Assembly: GCA_030613785.1 (NCBI GenBank)
Contig: JAUWLF010000016.1
Location: forward strand, 1 to 57,091
Reading direction: 5' to 3'
DNA length: 57,091 nucleotides
From: Chloroflexota bacterium
GTDB taxonomy: Bacteria > Chloroflexota > Anaerolineae > UBA7937 > B3-Chlor
In this document: piece by piece, positions 41,841-51,228 of the stretch
Layout: each line of letters starts with the position of its first letter
How positions within the stretch are numbered: position 1 is the stretch's first letter
The notes under the pieces: generated by a model
Seen by the model: only the letters and a program-made list of their open reading frames with translations
The model's database searches: none
What the model was told of the DNA's origin: nothing
Translations under genes and position numbers: made by a program

Positions 41841-42386
41841 TTAGAACCCTCTCCGTTGCAAATCCTTCCTCAGCGCATGGAGGGTACGATGGTACAGAGC
41901 CTTGATGGCCCCCTCGCTGCGCCCCATCACTCTTCCTATCTCCCTGTTACTCAAATCCGATGTATGCTTCAGAATCACCAACTGCTGGCGGTCCGGTGCG
42001 AGCCGGCCGATCGCCTCCCTGAGAGCCTCCACCCGCTCGTTGGATTCGACTACTTGCTGGGCAGAGTCTCTCTCTTTGCTGGTGAGCACCAATACGTCCA
42101 AGGGAATGGTCTTACGCCGCTCCCGGTCCCGATGCCAGTTGGCCACCAAATTGTGGGCGATGCGATACAGCCAAGCCGAAAAAGGCAAGCCTCGGTGCGT
42201 GTACCGCTTCACGCTACCCAAAGCCTTGTAGAAGGTCCTGGCAGTCAGGTCCTCGGCGTCGAGCCTGTTCCCCGTCCGGTAGAAGATGTACTGATAGATC
42301 CCATCCACGTATCGTTCGTACAGAACGCCGAAAGCTTCCGGGTCTTCCTTGGCCCTCTCCACCAACTTCTCTTCAGGCTCGTCCAA
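41841..42386 (-). CDS. ECF-type RNA polymerase sigma factor
   Basis: 181 residues from TTG 42386, eight bases after GGAG. Region 2 is EAFGVLYERYVDGIYQYIFYRTG, RLDAEDLTARTFYKAL and PFSAWLYRIAHNLVANWHRDR. Region 4 is APDRQQLVILKHTSDLSNREIGRVMGRSEGAIKALYHRTLHAL. There are no extra domains. Upstream on the minus strand, GTAAC (42451-42447) and TTCTAG (42428-42423) could be an ECF-type self promoter, though the 18-base spacing is only suggestive. It probably forms a unit with degV and the one-helix membrane protein. Confidence 0.92.
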   Translation of the reverse strand: MDEPEEKLVERAKEDPEAFGVLYERYVDGIYQYIFYRTGNRLDAEDLTARTFYKALGSVKRYTHRGLPFSAWLYRIAHNLVANWHRDRERRKTIPLDVLVLTSKERDSAQQVVESNERVEALREAIGRLAPDRQQLVILKHTSDLSNREIGRVMGRSEGAIKALYHRTLHALRKDLQRRGF

Positions 42387-42475
42387 GATGTGACTCCATC
42401 TTGCCTTCGAGCGCTCCTACAACTAGAACACTCTCTGGCCTACACAGTTACGCTACCACACTTGCGCGATCCCCA

Positions 42476-44425
42476 TCATCGGCCGACGATGACTGGAGGA
42501 AGCAGTACTCGATCATGCTCCCCATCACCAGCTTCGACGAGCGGCAGGCGCTCCAGGTCGGGGTAGGAATACCATCCCACCTCCAACTCGTAGGTTCCAT
42601 TCGGCAGGTCACTCGGCAAAGACAGTAGATACTCATCTCTCAAAGGCTCACCAACCGGCCACGCTGTGGGCCGAAAGTAGTCGTTCAAGGGGACCTTGTC
42701 ATGCCCCGCCACGACGCGGCGTCCGCCGTTCAAGACGTGCACGAAGGTGTGATAGTCCTCCCTGAAAGAGGTCAGAACTTGCCATTGTAGCGCCAGATGA
42801 ATGTCGCTCCCAGGCTCGAACCGCGTACCGTCCATGTCGAACCCCAGCAACTCAACCTGGTTATCGAAGTTGCCTCTCCAGGGCTGATAGCTGAAGGGAC
42901 CAAAGGTGAAGCTCGCGGATTCGTGGCGCGGAGAGAAAAGCAAGACCCTCACGCCTGTACGTCCGGGAAATGCCTCGGCCTGAACGACATGGCCCATTGT
43001 CCACAGATGAGCGACGATCAAGTTCTGAGGATCCGTGATCTCATTGCCGGACAACACCAACCATACACGACCTCCCTCGCGCCCCGCCAGCAAGGAATTC
43101 AGACTCTCCACAACCTGTTCCTCAACCAGCCACTCTCCGAACGGAGGAAGGTCCACCCAGGGCAGATTACCATCATAGTAAGGCAGAAACGCAGTGAAAA
43201 TGCCACCCCCACTGATCACGATGGCGTCGTTCTCACCCTCATGGGCTGACACGAAGAGAGCCGCAGAGCGGAAGTCATCCCGGGCGTACAGGGGAGAGTA
43301 GAAGTAATTCCCTAGGGCCTGTGTCCAACTGAAGCCCATCACCGCGACGGAACACAGTATCGCTACCGATCCCCACGCTCGCAGCAGACGTCTTGACGCA
43401 GTGGCCACAGTGAAAAGCTCCTCAAGACCCCGGGCTGCCAGCAGATAGACCGCTGGAACGGCTCCAGCCAGGTAGCGGGCGACATACAGTTCCCGCCACA
43501 TGGACATGGCGAGCATCCCCAACAGGGGGATCGCGAAGTACAGTGCGACCAGTACACCATTCCATCTAGGGCTGAAGCGGACCAACCCCACGATCGCCAA
43601 CAGAGCGAGTATCGCCATGGCCGGCAGAGCCTGATCCCACGGGAGGCTCCCGCCAGTGGTCAGATTGTACCATAGATCTGCCACCACTTGGAATGGCGAG
43701 AGGCGACTGCGCCAGAAACCATATCTGTCCACCACTGAAGCTTCCGCAAAGCCAATCAGCGGTAGACACAACAAGAGGGCAAGCAATTGGGCTCCTGCCC
43801 CCCAGAGCAACATCCTCCACCGACGGGTTCTAACCGCCTCCCGGACGAGCGCAATTACGCCCCACGGAACCAGGAAGACGCTGAAATAATGGGAGTAGAT
43901 GGCCAGAGTGGTTGCGACGCCGTAGGCGAGCCACCATCTGAGGCGCTCCGGGCTTCTCAACGCCCGCAACAGCAGATACGCAGAGAGCAAACTCAAGAAC
44001 AGCCACAGGGCATAGACGCGTGCCTCCTGAGAATAGTACACCAGGAAAGGCGAAAAACAGCCCAGCAGCGAAGCTATGACTCCTGTGGCAGGGCTCGCCA
44101 ATTCCTTCCCCAGCAGATAGAGCATGGCTACGACGAGGACGCCGAAGAAGAGTGAGAAGAAACGTGCCATGAAGGGGCTCTGGCCAACGAGTTGAAGCCA
44201 GAAGTGCAGGGCGACAGAATGAAGCGGAAGCCACCCCACCGGGTTTTGCCCCACGATTTGTGGCAGAGTCTTGCTGGCCAGCTGAAGGGCGAACCCTTCA
44301 TCAAACCACAAGCTCTGACCATCAAGGAGATGTAGCCTTAGGCCAAAGGCCAGGTATGTGAGTAGACAGGGAATAGCGAGGGAGATGCGTCTGTCCGGCA
44401 CAGCCTTCGCACCTCTGAGTAGCAT
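42476..44425 (-). CDS. PMT-like membrane glycosyltransferase with C-terminal beta-sandwich domain
   Basis: About 649 residues from ATG 44425; a TTG twelve bases earlier is possible. The first loop is RLHLLDGQSLWFDEGFALQL (Asp-Glu of GT39/PMT_2 enzymes), then GWLPLHSVALHFWL and FSPFLVYYSQEARVYALW. About eleven helices extend to residue 370. A soluble domain follows. The last 130 residues read QVELLGFDMDG, FEPGSDIHLALQW, YHTFVHVLN, and PNGTYELEVGWYSY. That pattern recurs in the unrelated membrane protein at 54798 and looks like a carbohydrate-binding-type beta-sandwich. It has its own promoter at 44463-44491. Confidence 0.85.
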   Translation of the reverse strand: MLLRGAKAVPDRRISLAIPCLLTYLAFGLRLHLLDGQSLWFDEGFALQLASKTLPQIVGQNPVGWLPLHSVALHFWLQLVGQSPFMARFFSLFFGVLVVAMLYLLGKELASPATGVIASLLGCFSPFLVYYSQEARVYALWLFLSLLSAYLLLRALRSPERLRWWLAYGVATTLAIYSHYFSVFLVPWGVIALVREAVRTRRWRMLLWGAGAQLLALLLCLPLIGFAEASVVDRYGFWRSRLSPFQVVADLWYNLTTGGSLPWDQALPAMAILALLAIVGLVRFSPRWNGVLVALYFAIPLLGMLAMSMWRELYVARYLAGAVPAVYLLAARGLEELFTVATASRRLLRAWGSVAILCSVAVMGFSWTQALGNYFYSPLYARDDFRSAALFVSAHEGENDAIVISGGGIFTAFLPYYDGNLPWVDLPPFGEWLVEEQVVESLNSLLAGREGGRVWLVLSGNEITDPQNLIVAHLWTMGHVVQAEAFPGRTGVRVLLFSPRHESASFTFGPFSYQPWRGNFDNQVELLGFDMDGTRFEPGSDIHLALQWQVLTSFREDYHTFVHVLNGGRRVVAGHDKVPLNDYFRPTAWPVGEPLRDEYLLSLPSDLPNGTYELEVGWYSYPDLERLPLVEAGDGEHDRVLLPPVIVGR

Positions 44426-44462
44426 AGCCTCAAACAACTCATGAGGTCAGGGTTGTTGCGCA

Positions 44463-44491
44463 AGTATACCATACAGAAAGCACCGCTGCAA
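44463..44491 (-). promoter_or_regulatory. Promoter of the PMT-like glycosyltransferase
   Basis: On the minus strand TTGCAG (44491-44486), a 17-base spacer and TATACT (44468-44463) lie 38 bases before the ATG at 44425. It is back to back with the fabF promoter. Confidence 0.65.
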
Positions 44492-44528
44492 TCGTCATGC
44501 GCAAGGATGTAGCCTTTTCCAACCTCTG

Positions 44529-44538
44529 GTGTTATAAT
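44529..44538 (+). promoter_or_regulatory. Extended -10 promoter of fabF
   Basis: A perfect TATAAT (44533-44538) is preceded by TG-N (an extended -10), 35 bases before the ATG at 44573. No good -35 box is seen at 17 or 18 bases, which the extended -10 could offset. Confidence 0.5.
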
Positions 44539-44572
44539 GAGTGGATTTTGCTATCAAGAGGGAGGATTTTCC

Positions 44573-45841
44573 ATGGCTGTCGCGGAGCAACGGCACAAGC
44601 GTGTAGTCATCACCGGGTTGGGCGCTGTGACTCCACTCGGCACGGGTGTGGACAAGTATTGGGAGAAGGTGGTGGAGGGCAAGTCAGGCGTTGATTACAT
44701 CTCCCAGTTCGACACTAGCGGATACCCCGCCAAGATCGCTGCCGAAGTACAGGATTTCGACCCACTGGACTACATGGATCGCCGCGCGGCCAAGCGCATG
44801 TCCCGGTTTATCCAGTTCGCTCTTGCCTCCGCCCAGATGGCCCTGGAAGACGCTAGGCTGGACCTATCCAGGGAAGACCCGACCAGGGTGGGCCTGGAGG
44901 TAGGAAGCGCCGCTGGGGGCATTGGGATTATCGAGGAACAAGCACATGTTCTCAAAGAACGAGGACCTCGGCGCATCCTGCCCACTGTTTTGCCAGCCGT
45001 CCTGTTGAGCATGGCGCCCTGTCAGATGGCTATCACTCTCGGAATCAAGGGGCCTGCCTCTGCGCCTGTGGCCGCCTGTGCTACGGGCGTGGTAGCCATC
45101 GGCGAGGCGATGCGAAGGCTGCAACGGGGCGATGTGGACGTCATGGTCGCTGGCGCTTCCGAATCAATTGGGTCGCCTCTGACCCTTACGGCCTTGGCTC
45201 GCCTCGGGGCACTGTCGCTGAACGACTACGATCCCCAGGGGGCTTGCCGCCCCTTTGACGCTGAGCGCGACGGTCTTGTGCTGGGTGAAGGATCGGCAAT
45301 GGTGGTAATGGAAACCTTGAAGCACGCCTTGAACCGTGGCGCTGAAGTCCTCGGGGAAGTGCTGGGTTATGGCTTCTGCACCGACGCATATCACCTGGCA
45401 GCTCCGGATCCCACCGGCGATGGGGCAGCCCGGGCCATGAATCTTGCCATCGAAGATAGTGGGCTGACGTCGTCCGACGTGGATCACATTAGCAGCCACG
45501 GCACGGGCACGAAACTGAACGATGTGGCCGAGACAAAAGCCATTAGAACCGTGTTCGGAGGGGAAGCCTATTCTACCCCCATCAACTCCATCAAATCCAT
45601 GGTCGGGCATCTGCTGGGAGCCGCCGGGGCCATCTCCATCGTGACCGCCCTGAGAACCATCCAGCACGACATCATCCCTCCCACCATCAACCTGCACACC
45701 CCTGACCCAGAATGCGATCTGGACTACGTTCCCCTTGTCGCCCGACACAGCCACGTCGATACTGTGCTCGTCAACGCCCTGGGCCTCGGTGGGCAGAACG
45801 CTGCCTTGCTCCTGCGCAGATTCGATGAATCGCTTGTCTGA
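44573..45841 (+). CDS. fabF: Beta-ketoacyl-ACP synthase II (FabF)
   Basis: 422 residues from ATG 44573, seven bases after AGAGGGAGG. The condensing-enzyme triad is complete: Cys in PVAACATGVVAIGEA, His in ISSHGTGTKLNDVAETKAI and His in SIKSMVGHLLGAAGAIS. VVITGLGAVTPLGTG is the usual FabF start. It elongates acyl-ACP in fatty acid synthesis. No acpP, fabD or fabG is next to it, so it is an orphan copy in this window and could also serve a specialised lipid. Confidence 0.93.
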   Translation: MAVAEQRHKRVVITGLGAVTPLGTGVDKYWEKVVEGKSGVDYISQFDTSGYPAKIAAEVQDFDPLDYMDRRAAKRMSRFIQFALASAQMALEDARLDLSREDPTRVGLEVGSAAGGIGIIEEQAHVLKERGPRRILPTVLPAVLLSMAPCQMAITLGIKGPASAPVAACATGVVAIGEAMRRLQRGDVDVMVAGASESIGSPLTLTALARLGALSLNDYDPQGACRPFDAERDGLVLGEGSAMVVMETLKHALNRGAEVLGEVLGYGFCTDAYHLAAPDPTGDGAARAMNLAIEDSGLTSSDVDHISSHGTGTKLNDVAETKAIRTVFGGEAYSTPINSIKSMVGHLLGAAGAISIVTALRTIQHDIIPPTINLHTPDPECDLDYVPLVARHSHVDTVLVNALGLGGQNAALLLRRFDESLV

Positions 45842-45862
45842 GACAGCGTTCTGTGTTACACT
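45834..45862 (+). promoter_or_regulatory. Promoter of the surface-protein gene, inside the end of fabF
   Basis: TTGTCT (45834-45839), a 17-base spacer and TACACT (45857-45862). The predicted transcript start near 45869 is only a few bases before ATG 45875, so the mRNA would be almost leaderless, or translation begins at the in-frame ATG 45896. Confidence 0.5.
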
Positions 45863-45874
45863 TAGCGTGCACAG

Positions 45875-46576
45875 ATGAAACGGTTCGGACAGGAAATGAT
45901 CAAGCGCGTTTGCACCATGGCCGTCCTACTGTCCCTGGCACTCGTGTGGCGTACCGAGACGGTGGCGGCTGCTCCGCGCCCCCAGGATGGGTGCTGCGAG
46001 ATAACCTCTCCACGCGCCAACGCTCAGCTTCGCGGCAGCGTGGAGATCATCGGCACCGCACGTCTGGGGCCAGAGTTCCAATTCTACAAGGTGGAATACG
46101 CCTCGTCGGCAATGCCCGATGTCTGGGTCCCGATTGGGGACCTCCATCGCGAACAAAGAACCGATGAGAGGCTGGAGGCCTGGCACACCTCATCCATCCC
46201 AGACGGCGGCTACTACCTGCACCTCGTCGTTGTCAAGTTGGACGGCAATTTCGTTGCGACCGAGCCACTGCCGGTTCAGATTGCGAACGCGCAGCCCGAG
46301 GCCACTCCCACGCCTGCCGAGACCGCGACGCCTACTCCTACTATCGTCATGCCCACACCCACCACAGCCGTTGTCGAGCAGCCGACGGTCCTGCGCGTCA
46401 CTCCAACCGCGACGGCCGAGGATGAGGAGCCACCCACTGCTACGCCAGACACGGCCAGCGGTGTCTCCATTCCAGACCTGGGCACATTCGTGAGGCAGTT
46501 TGTCTTCGGAGCGTTTGTGACCACGGTCATCTTCCTTCTCCTGGGGGTGGTCTTCCTCCTTCGACGTCTTGTCTGA
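45875..46576 (+). CDS. Secreted protein with Thr/Pro-rich stalk and C-terminal membrane anchor
   Basis: 233 residues; ATG 45896 is an alternative start. A signal peptide (VCTMAVLLSLALVWRTETVAAA) is followed by an Ig-like region, residues 35-135: CCEITSPRANAQLRGSVEIIGTA and FQFYKVEYASS, then SIPDGGYYLHLVVVKLDGN. Residues 140-200 are a Thr/Pro/Ala/Val-rich linker of TPTP type, and residues 203-230 a membrane helix (FVFGAFVTTVIFLLLGVVFLL). The domain should be displayed outside, held by the C-terminal helix. Such 'A/B-form, inside-pattern' Ig proteins are common in Chloroflexota. No function is known. Confidence 0.75.
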   Translation: MKRFGQEMIKRVCTMAVLLSLALVWRTETVAAAPRPQDGCCEITSPRANAQLRGSVEIIGTARLGPEFQFYKVEYASSAMPDVWVPIGDLHREQRTDERLEAWHTSSIPDGGYYLHLVVVKLDGNFVATEPLPVQIANAQPEATPTPAETATPTPTIVMPTPTTAVVEQPTVLRVTPTATAEDEEPPTATPDTASGVSIPDLGTFVRQFVFGAFVTTVIFLLLGVVFLLRRLV

Positions 46577-46674
46577 TGCGCTGGCGTCCTGCCCATCCCT
46601 ACCGGATCCCCACAGGGGCTGGTGGCCTGACCAGCCCCTGGTTCTTGAGAACGATCACCAAAGCAAGGTCCAAG

Positions 46675-47277
46675 ATGTTGAAATGGCTCCACTCAAAGCG
46701 TGCGGAAGAAGCGGCGGGGCCGGCAAAGCTCGTCGTGGGTCTGGGAAACCCTGGAAGGGCCCATGCGACGAACCGACATAACGTTGGCTTCCAAGTCCTC
46801 GATAGTCTGGCCAAGCGACATGATCTCTCTTTCGATAGAATCGAATCTCAAGCTTCGATGGCTTGCGGCGAGCTGGCAGGTTTGAAGGTGATACTACTCA
46901 AACCACTGACCTACATGAATCAAAGCGGAATGGCTGTGAAGCCTGCCGTGTCACAATACACGACACGTCTGGAAGATCTCCTGGTGATTTGTGACGACCT
47001 CGATCTGCCACTGGGCAACATCCGCCTTCGAGACCGCGGTGGAGCCGGAGGTCACAAGGGGATGCGATCAATCATCTCCTCCTTGGGTACCCAGAGTCTA
47101 CCTCGACTCCGTATTGGGATCGGTAGACCGGAAGGGGCGCCTGCCGAGAGATATGTGCTCCAGGATTTCTCTCCGGACGAGTGCATCACCATGGAAAAGG
47201 CGTTCGACAAAGCGGCGGATGCGGTGGAGTGTTTCCTGACCGAGGGCATCGCCGCAGCAATGAACACGTACAACTAG
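46675..47277 (+). CDS. pth: Peptidyl-tRNA hydrolase
   Basis: 200 residues from ATG 46675, six bases after AAGG. An in-frame ATG at 46576 overlaps the previous stop but would add 33 residues foreign to the family. LVVGLGNPGRAHATNRHNVGFQVL contains the catalytic His. LLKPLTYMNQSG, DDLDLPLGNIRLRDRGGAGGHKGM and LPRLRIGIGRP are Pth blocks. It recycles peptidyl-tRNA released from stalled ribosomes. Pth and Mfd are neighbours in many bacteria. Confidence 0.93.
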   Translation: MLKWLHSKRAEEAAGPAKLVVGLGNPGRAHATNRHNVGFQVLDSLAKRHDLSFDRIESQASMACGELAGLKVILLKPLTYMNQSGMAVKPAVSQYTTRLEDLLVICDDLDLPLGNIRLRDRGGAGGHKGMRSIISSLGTQSLPRLRIGIGRPEGAPAERYVLQDFSPDECITMEKAFDKAADAVECFLTEGIAAAMNTYN

Positions 47278-47286
47278 AGGCAGGAG

Positions 47287-50200
47287 TTGAGACTATCTGG
47301 AGTGTTGCCGCTGATCCGCGACCTACGCGGATACGATGAACTCCTCCTAACGATAGGCAGGGCACTGCCTGAGAAGCCAGCGTCACTGTCACTCAGCGTT
47401 CTGGAGGAAGCCAGGCCGTACCTGTTGGCTGGTCTGAGGAGGGACCTTGGCATTCCCATGCTGGTGGTCACAGCACGGCTTGACCGCGCCCGCGAGATCC
47501 ATGAGCAACTGAGAATCTGGTCCCCATCTCCTGAGGGTATCCATCTGTTTCCAGAACCCGATGTCTTGAGCTACGAGAGGATTCCATGGGACAGGGACAT
47601 TGCTCAGGATCGGTTGGCGACTTTGACGTACCTGGTGACTGGCAACGGAGGGCCTCCGAACCACGCACCGCTCCTCGTCGTGGCTTCGGTACGCGGACTT
47701 CTCCAGAAGACCGTGCCACACCAGAGCTTCGCAGCCAGTCTCATACGACTGGAGGTCGACCAGTCCATAGGTATGACGAGACTCCTCTCGACTCTGCATG
47801 GACTTGGCTACGAACGGGCGACAGTCGTCGAGGGTCCAGGCAGCTTCAGCAGCAGGGGTGGCCTGATTGACGTCTTCTCTCCTCAAGACCAGCAGGCTGT
47901 GAGGATAGAGTTCCTCGGGGATGAGATAGAGTCCCTGCGGCTTTTCGACCCCTCAACCCAGCGGTCTAGAGACATGGTCTCATCCGTAGTCATAGCGCCA
48001 GCTAGGGAAGGCTTTCCTTCGAGTGTCGAAGAGGAACCTGAGACCGACCGCCTGGACCTGACGTCCTGTCATCCCGAAGCGGCCGAGGAGTTCCAAGAGG
48101 ACCTCGAGGCCCTGAGAAGTCACCAGGTGTTCGATACCCTTGAGTTCTACCTCCCCTACGTCTACGACGAGCCAGGAACTCTCATAGACTACATGCCGCC
48201 GAACAGCTTGCTGATCCTCGACGACCCCTTGGTTCTACAGGACGTCGCCAAGCTGCTGGAGGCAAAGAACGCAGAGTTACGCAGGGAGTTGATACAGAAA
48301 GGTGATCTGCCTCAGGGCGCACTGTCTCCGCATTTCACCTGGAAGAGCCTGCACCGAGGATCTGAGCGGCACCTGACTCTGGAGATGCGATACGATTCGA
48401 GTTCGAACGTCTCGTTGAGCGATGGTTTTGCGGCGGGGACTCCCTACGGAGGGCGGCTACAGGACGTCATCGCTGACTCGGTTGAGATGCTGGCTCAGCG
48501 ATCGCGCGTGATAGTGGTGTCACGGCAGACGCCGCGCCTGGCCGAACTGTACGAGGAGTCAGGAGTGGTGGTCAAGCCTGTGGAGGAGATCACCAGTCCT
48601 CCTCCAGAGGGCAGTCTCACACTCGTGCATGGCAGCCTGGACTCTGGCTGGCAGATGCCAGACACCCGTCACGCAGGGACGGTGCTACTGACCGATGGTG
48701 AGATCTTCGGCTGGGTGAAGCCACAGCCCCGGCGTCCACGCCGCCCCAAGCCGCTGCCACCCGAGTTGTTCTTCTCCGACATAACTCCGGGCGACTATGT
48801 GGTGCACATAGAGCACGGTATTGGGGTGTTCAAGGGTCTGGTCGTCCTGGATGTGGAGCAAGCACAGAGGGAGTACCTCCAGGTGGATTACGCGGACGGG
48901 GATAGGCTCTACGTCCCCACATATCAAGGTGACCGGCTCAGCCGCTACGTGGGCATCAAGGCTGAGCCATCTCGAATCGATCGATTGGGCACCGCCAGCT
49001 GGTCGCGAGTCAAGGCCAGCGCCAAGCGGGCGGTGGAAGAGATGGCCAGAGATCTCTTGGAGCTGTATTCCATCAGGGAGGTGATGGAAGGCCACGCCTT
49101 TGCCCCGGACACGCCGTGGCAAAACGAACTAGACGCCTCCTTCCCGTACGTCGAGACGGAAGACCAGTTGCGCGCCATCAACCAAGTGAAGGGCGACATG
49201 GAGAAACCCAGACCAATGGACCGACTCGTGTGCGGCGATGTGGGCTATGGCAAGACCGAGGTGGCCCTGCGGGCAGCTTTCAAGGCGGTGATGGACAACA
49301 AGCAGGTCGCCGTGCTCGTCCCGACTACGATCCTGGCTCAGCAGCACTACCTGACATTCAAGGAGCGCCTCGCACCCTTCCCGGTAGAGGTCGAGATGCT
49401 GTCCCGTTTCCGCACCCGCAGCGAACAGGATACAATCCTCGAACGGCTGCGGCAGGGAACGGTAGACATCATCATCGGCACGCATCGGCTCCTCCAGAAG
49501 GATGTGGTCTTTAACGAGCTGGGCCTGCTGGTCATAGACGAGGAGCAGCGGTTTGGTGTGGCTCACAAGGAACAACTGAAGCGAATGCGACACGAAGTTG
49601 ATGTACTGACCCTCACTGCGACGCCCATACCCCGGACGCTGTACCTGTCGCTGACCGGGGCACGGGACATGAACACCATAGACACACCGCCCGAGTATCG
49701 CCTCCCCGTCGTGACCCAAGTTGCGGCCTACGACGAGGCGCTCATCCGGCGGGCCATATTGCGGGAACTGGATCGCGGGGGCCAGGTGTTCTTCGTGCAC
49801 AATCGTGTCCGAGGCATTCGTCAGATGGCCAAACGCTTGAACAAGCTCGTGCCAGAGGCAGATATCGCCGTGGGGCACGGGCAGATGGACGAAGCTGATC
49901 TAGCTCAGGTGATGACCGATTTCGCCGCTGGTAATCACGACGTCCTCCTCTGCACCTCGATCATCGAGAGCGGCATAGACATCCCCAACGCGAACACCCT
50001 CATCGTCAATCGAGCGGACCGCTTCGGCTTGGCCCAGCTGTATCAGCTACGCGGGCGAGTAGGACGGAGCACACTGCGGGCCTACTCCTATTTCTTGTAT
50101 GATGGAGACACCCCCTTGCGTGAAGACGCGCGCAAGCGATTACAAACCATCAAGGAGGCCAGTGAACTCGGTGCCGGTTTTCGCATCGCAATGCGGGACC

Positions 50201-50835
50201 TGGAGATAAGGGGCGGTGGCGACGTTCTCGGCACCCGTCAGCACGGCCACATCACTGCAGTGGGGTTCGATCTCTACTGCCGACTGTTGGCCAGAGCGAT
50301 TCAGGAGGCAAGAGACCACGAACAGGCAGAGGGCGCTGAGCACGAGGAGGTAGTCTCGCCTGCCCTCACGCCACTACCAGATCCCACAGGTCCTACCATT
50401 GGCCTGCCCTTGGATGCCCTCCTGCCGGAGGAGTACGTGAAGGAGCACACCCTCCGCCTAGGCATGTACCGGCGCATGGCGGCCCTTTCCAACGTCAAGC
50501 AGGTGGAGCAGATGAGGCAGGAGCTGGAAGACCGTTTTGGGCCTCTACCTCAGGAGGCGGAGAATTTGATCTACCTGTTGCGCGTGAAGGTCCTCGCTAC
50601 TCAGGCTCAGGTGGCAACGGTGTCCACCGAACGAAACAAGATAACGATCGGGCTTGGCAGCCTGGGGGAGATGAAACGGCGGCACTCTGAGGGGCGTTTA
50701 CCCACCGGGGTCGAGACTGTAGACGATCGCCTCCTGCTGGCCACCTCACTGGGGGAGAAAGGCTGGAGGGCGGAACTGGAAAGGACTCTGAAGGACATGG
50801 CCGCGGGATCCATGCTCGGACTGCCCACAGCGTGA
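47287..50835 (+). CDS. mfd: Transcription-repair coupling factor Mfd
   Basis: 1182 residues from TTG 47287, with AGAGGCAGGAG upstream. Order: UvrB-like module ([15 protein letters not shown]...[14 protein letters not shown], residues 90-215), a degenerate D3 region, the polymerase-interacting CarD-like domain ([17 protein letters not shown], about 500), then the RecG-like translocase with Walker [42 protein letters not shown] and QLRGRVGRS. The TRCF C-terminal domain closes it ([12 protein letters not shown]). It removes stalled RNA polymerase and recruits UvrA. All core motifs are intact. Confidence 0.95.
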   Translation: MRLSGVLPLIRDLRGYDELLLTIGRALPEKPASLSLSVLEEARPYLLAGLRRDLGIPMLVVTARLDRAREIHEQLRIWSPSPEGIHLFPEPDVLSYERIPWDRDIAQDRLATLTYLVTGNGGPPNHAPLLVVASVRGLLQKTVPHQSFAASLIRLEVDQSIGMTRLLSTLHGLGYERATVVEGPGSFSSRGGLIDVFSPQDQQAVRIEFLGDEIESLRLFDPSTQRSRDMVSSVVIAPAREGFPSSVEEEPETDRLDLTSCHPEAAEEFQEDLEALRSHQVFDTLEFYLPYVYDEPGTLIDYMPPNSLLILDDPLVLQDVAKLLEAKNAELRRELIQKGDLPQGALSPHFTWKSLHRGSERHLTLEMRYDSSSNVSLSDGFAAGTPYGGRLQDVIADSVEMLAQRSRVIVVSRQTPRLAELYEESGVVVKPVEEITSPPPEGSLTLVHGSLDSGWQMPDTRHAGTVLLTDGEIFGWVKPQPRRPRRPKPLPPELFFSDITPGDYVVHIEHGIGVFKGLVVLDVEQAQREYLQVDYADGDRLYVPTYQGDRLSRYVGIKAEPSRIDRLGTASWSRVKASAKRAVEEMARDLLELYSIREVMEGHAFAPDTPWQNELDASFPYVETEDQLRAINQVKGDMEKPRPMDRLVCGDVGYGKTEVALRAAFKAVMDNKQVAVLVPTTILAQQHYLTFKERLAPFPVEVEMLSRFRTRSEQDTILERLRQGTVDIIIGTHRLLQKDVVFNELGLLVIDEEQRFGVAHKEQLKRMRHEVDVLTLTATPIPRTLYLSLTGARDMNTIDTPPEYRLPVVTQVAAYDEALIRRAILRELDRGGQVFFVHNRVRGIRQMAKRLNKLVPEADIAVGHGQMDEADLAQVMTDFAAGNHDVLLCTSIIESGIDIPNANTLIVNRADRFGLAQLYQLRGRVGRSTLRAYSYFLYDGDTPLREDARKRLQTIKEASELGAGFRIAMRDLEIRGGGDVLGTRQHGHITAVGFDLYCRLLARAIQEARDHEQAEGAEHEEVVSPALTPLPDPTGPTIGLPLDALLPEEYVKEHTLRLGMYRRMAALSNVKQVEQMRQELEDRFGPLPQEAENLIYLLRVKVLATQAQVATVSTERNKITIGLGSLGEMKRRHSEGRLPTGVETVDDRLLLATSLGEKGWRAELERTLKDMAAGSMLGLPTA

Positions 50836-50948
50836 CAGGTCGGAGGACCCCGGCGACAGGAATGGCCCAGCCGCAAGGTCGACATCGTCCCTGCTACCCC
50901 CAAGGCCCATCACAGCATCAAGCCACAGCCCACCGCGGAGGCTCCAGA

Positions 50949-51212
50949 TTACTCCATCCTTTGAGCGGCCTGACTGCCCTTCTCGGTGAGGCTCCAAACC
51001 TGTCCCCGGCTGCCGATGGCGCAAACTCTGGACACGGAGCAGGCTTCGCATTTTCCCTGGCAGCTATCCTCTAGCGCTCTCAGATATCCCATGCGGGCCA
51101 GATCTTCTATCATCTGTTGCAGCAATTCGTCGCCCACGCCCAGAGTGTTGGCCAGATCTCCGTAACTATAGGTGCCACCTTGGGCCAGCGTTCGTAATAG
51201 CAGCTCTAGCAT
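50949..51212 (-). CDS. feoC: FeoC-like transcriptional regulator
   Basis: About 87 residues from ATG 51212, five bases after GGAGAG; an in-frame ATG at 51242 would overlap feoB by 14 bases. The N-terminal winged helix (LELLLRTLAQGGTYSYGDLANTLGV) is followed by a Cys cluster CQGKCEACSVSRVC, the probable iron-sulfur motif of FeoC-type proteins. In enterobacteria FeoC regulates or stabilises FeoB. The position directly after feoB fits. Confidence 0.8.
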   Translation of the reverse strand: MLELLLRTLAQGGTYSYGDLANTLGVGDELLQQMIEDLARMGYLRALEDSCQGKCEACSVSRVCAIGSRGQVWSLTEKGSQAAQRME

Positions 51213-51228
51213 CCTTCTCTCCGAGCCC

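Noticed and set aside
42423..42451. ECF-type self promoter (GTAAC, 18 bases, TTCTAG) for the sigma factor gene
   Set aside because: The spacing and -10 match are too loose to list as a feature; kept only as a remark in the gene entry.
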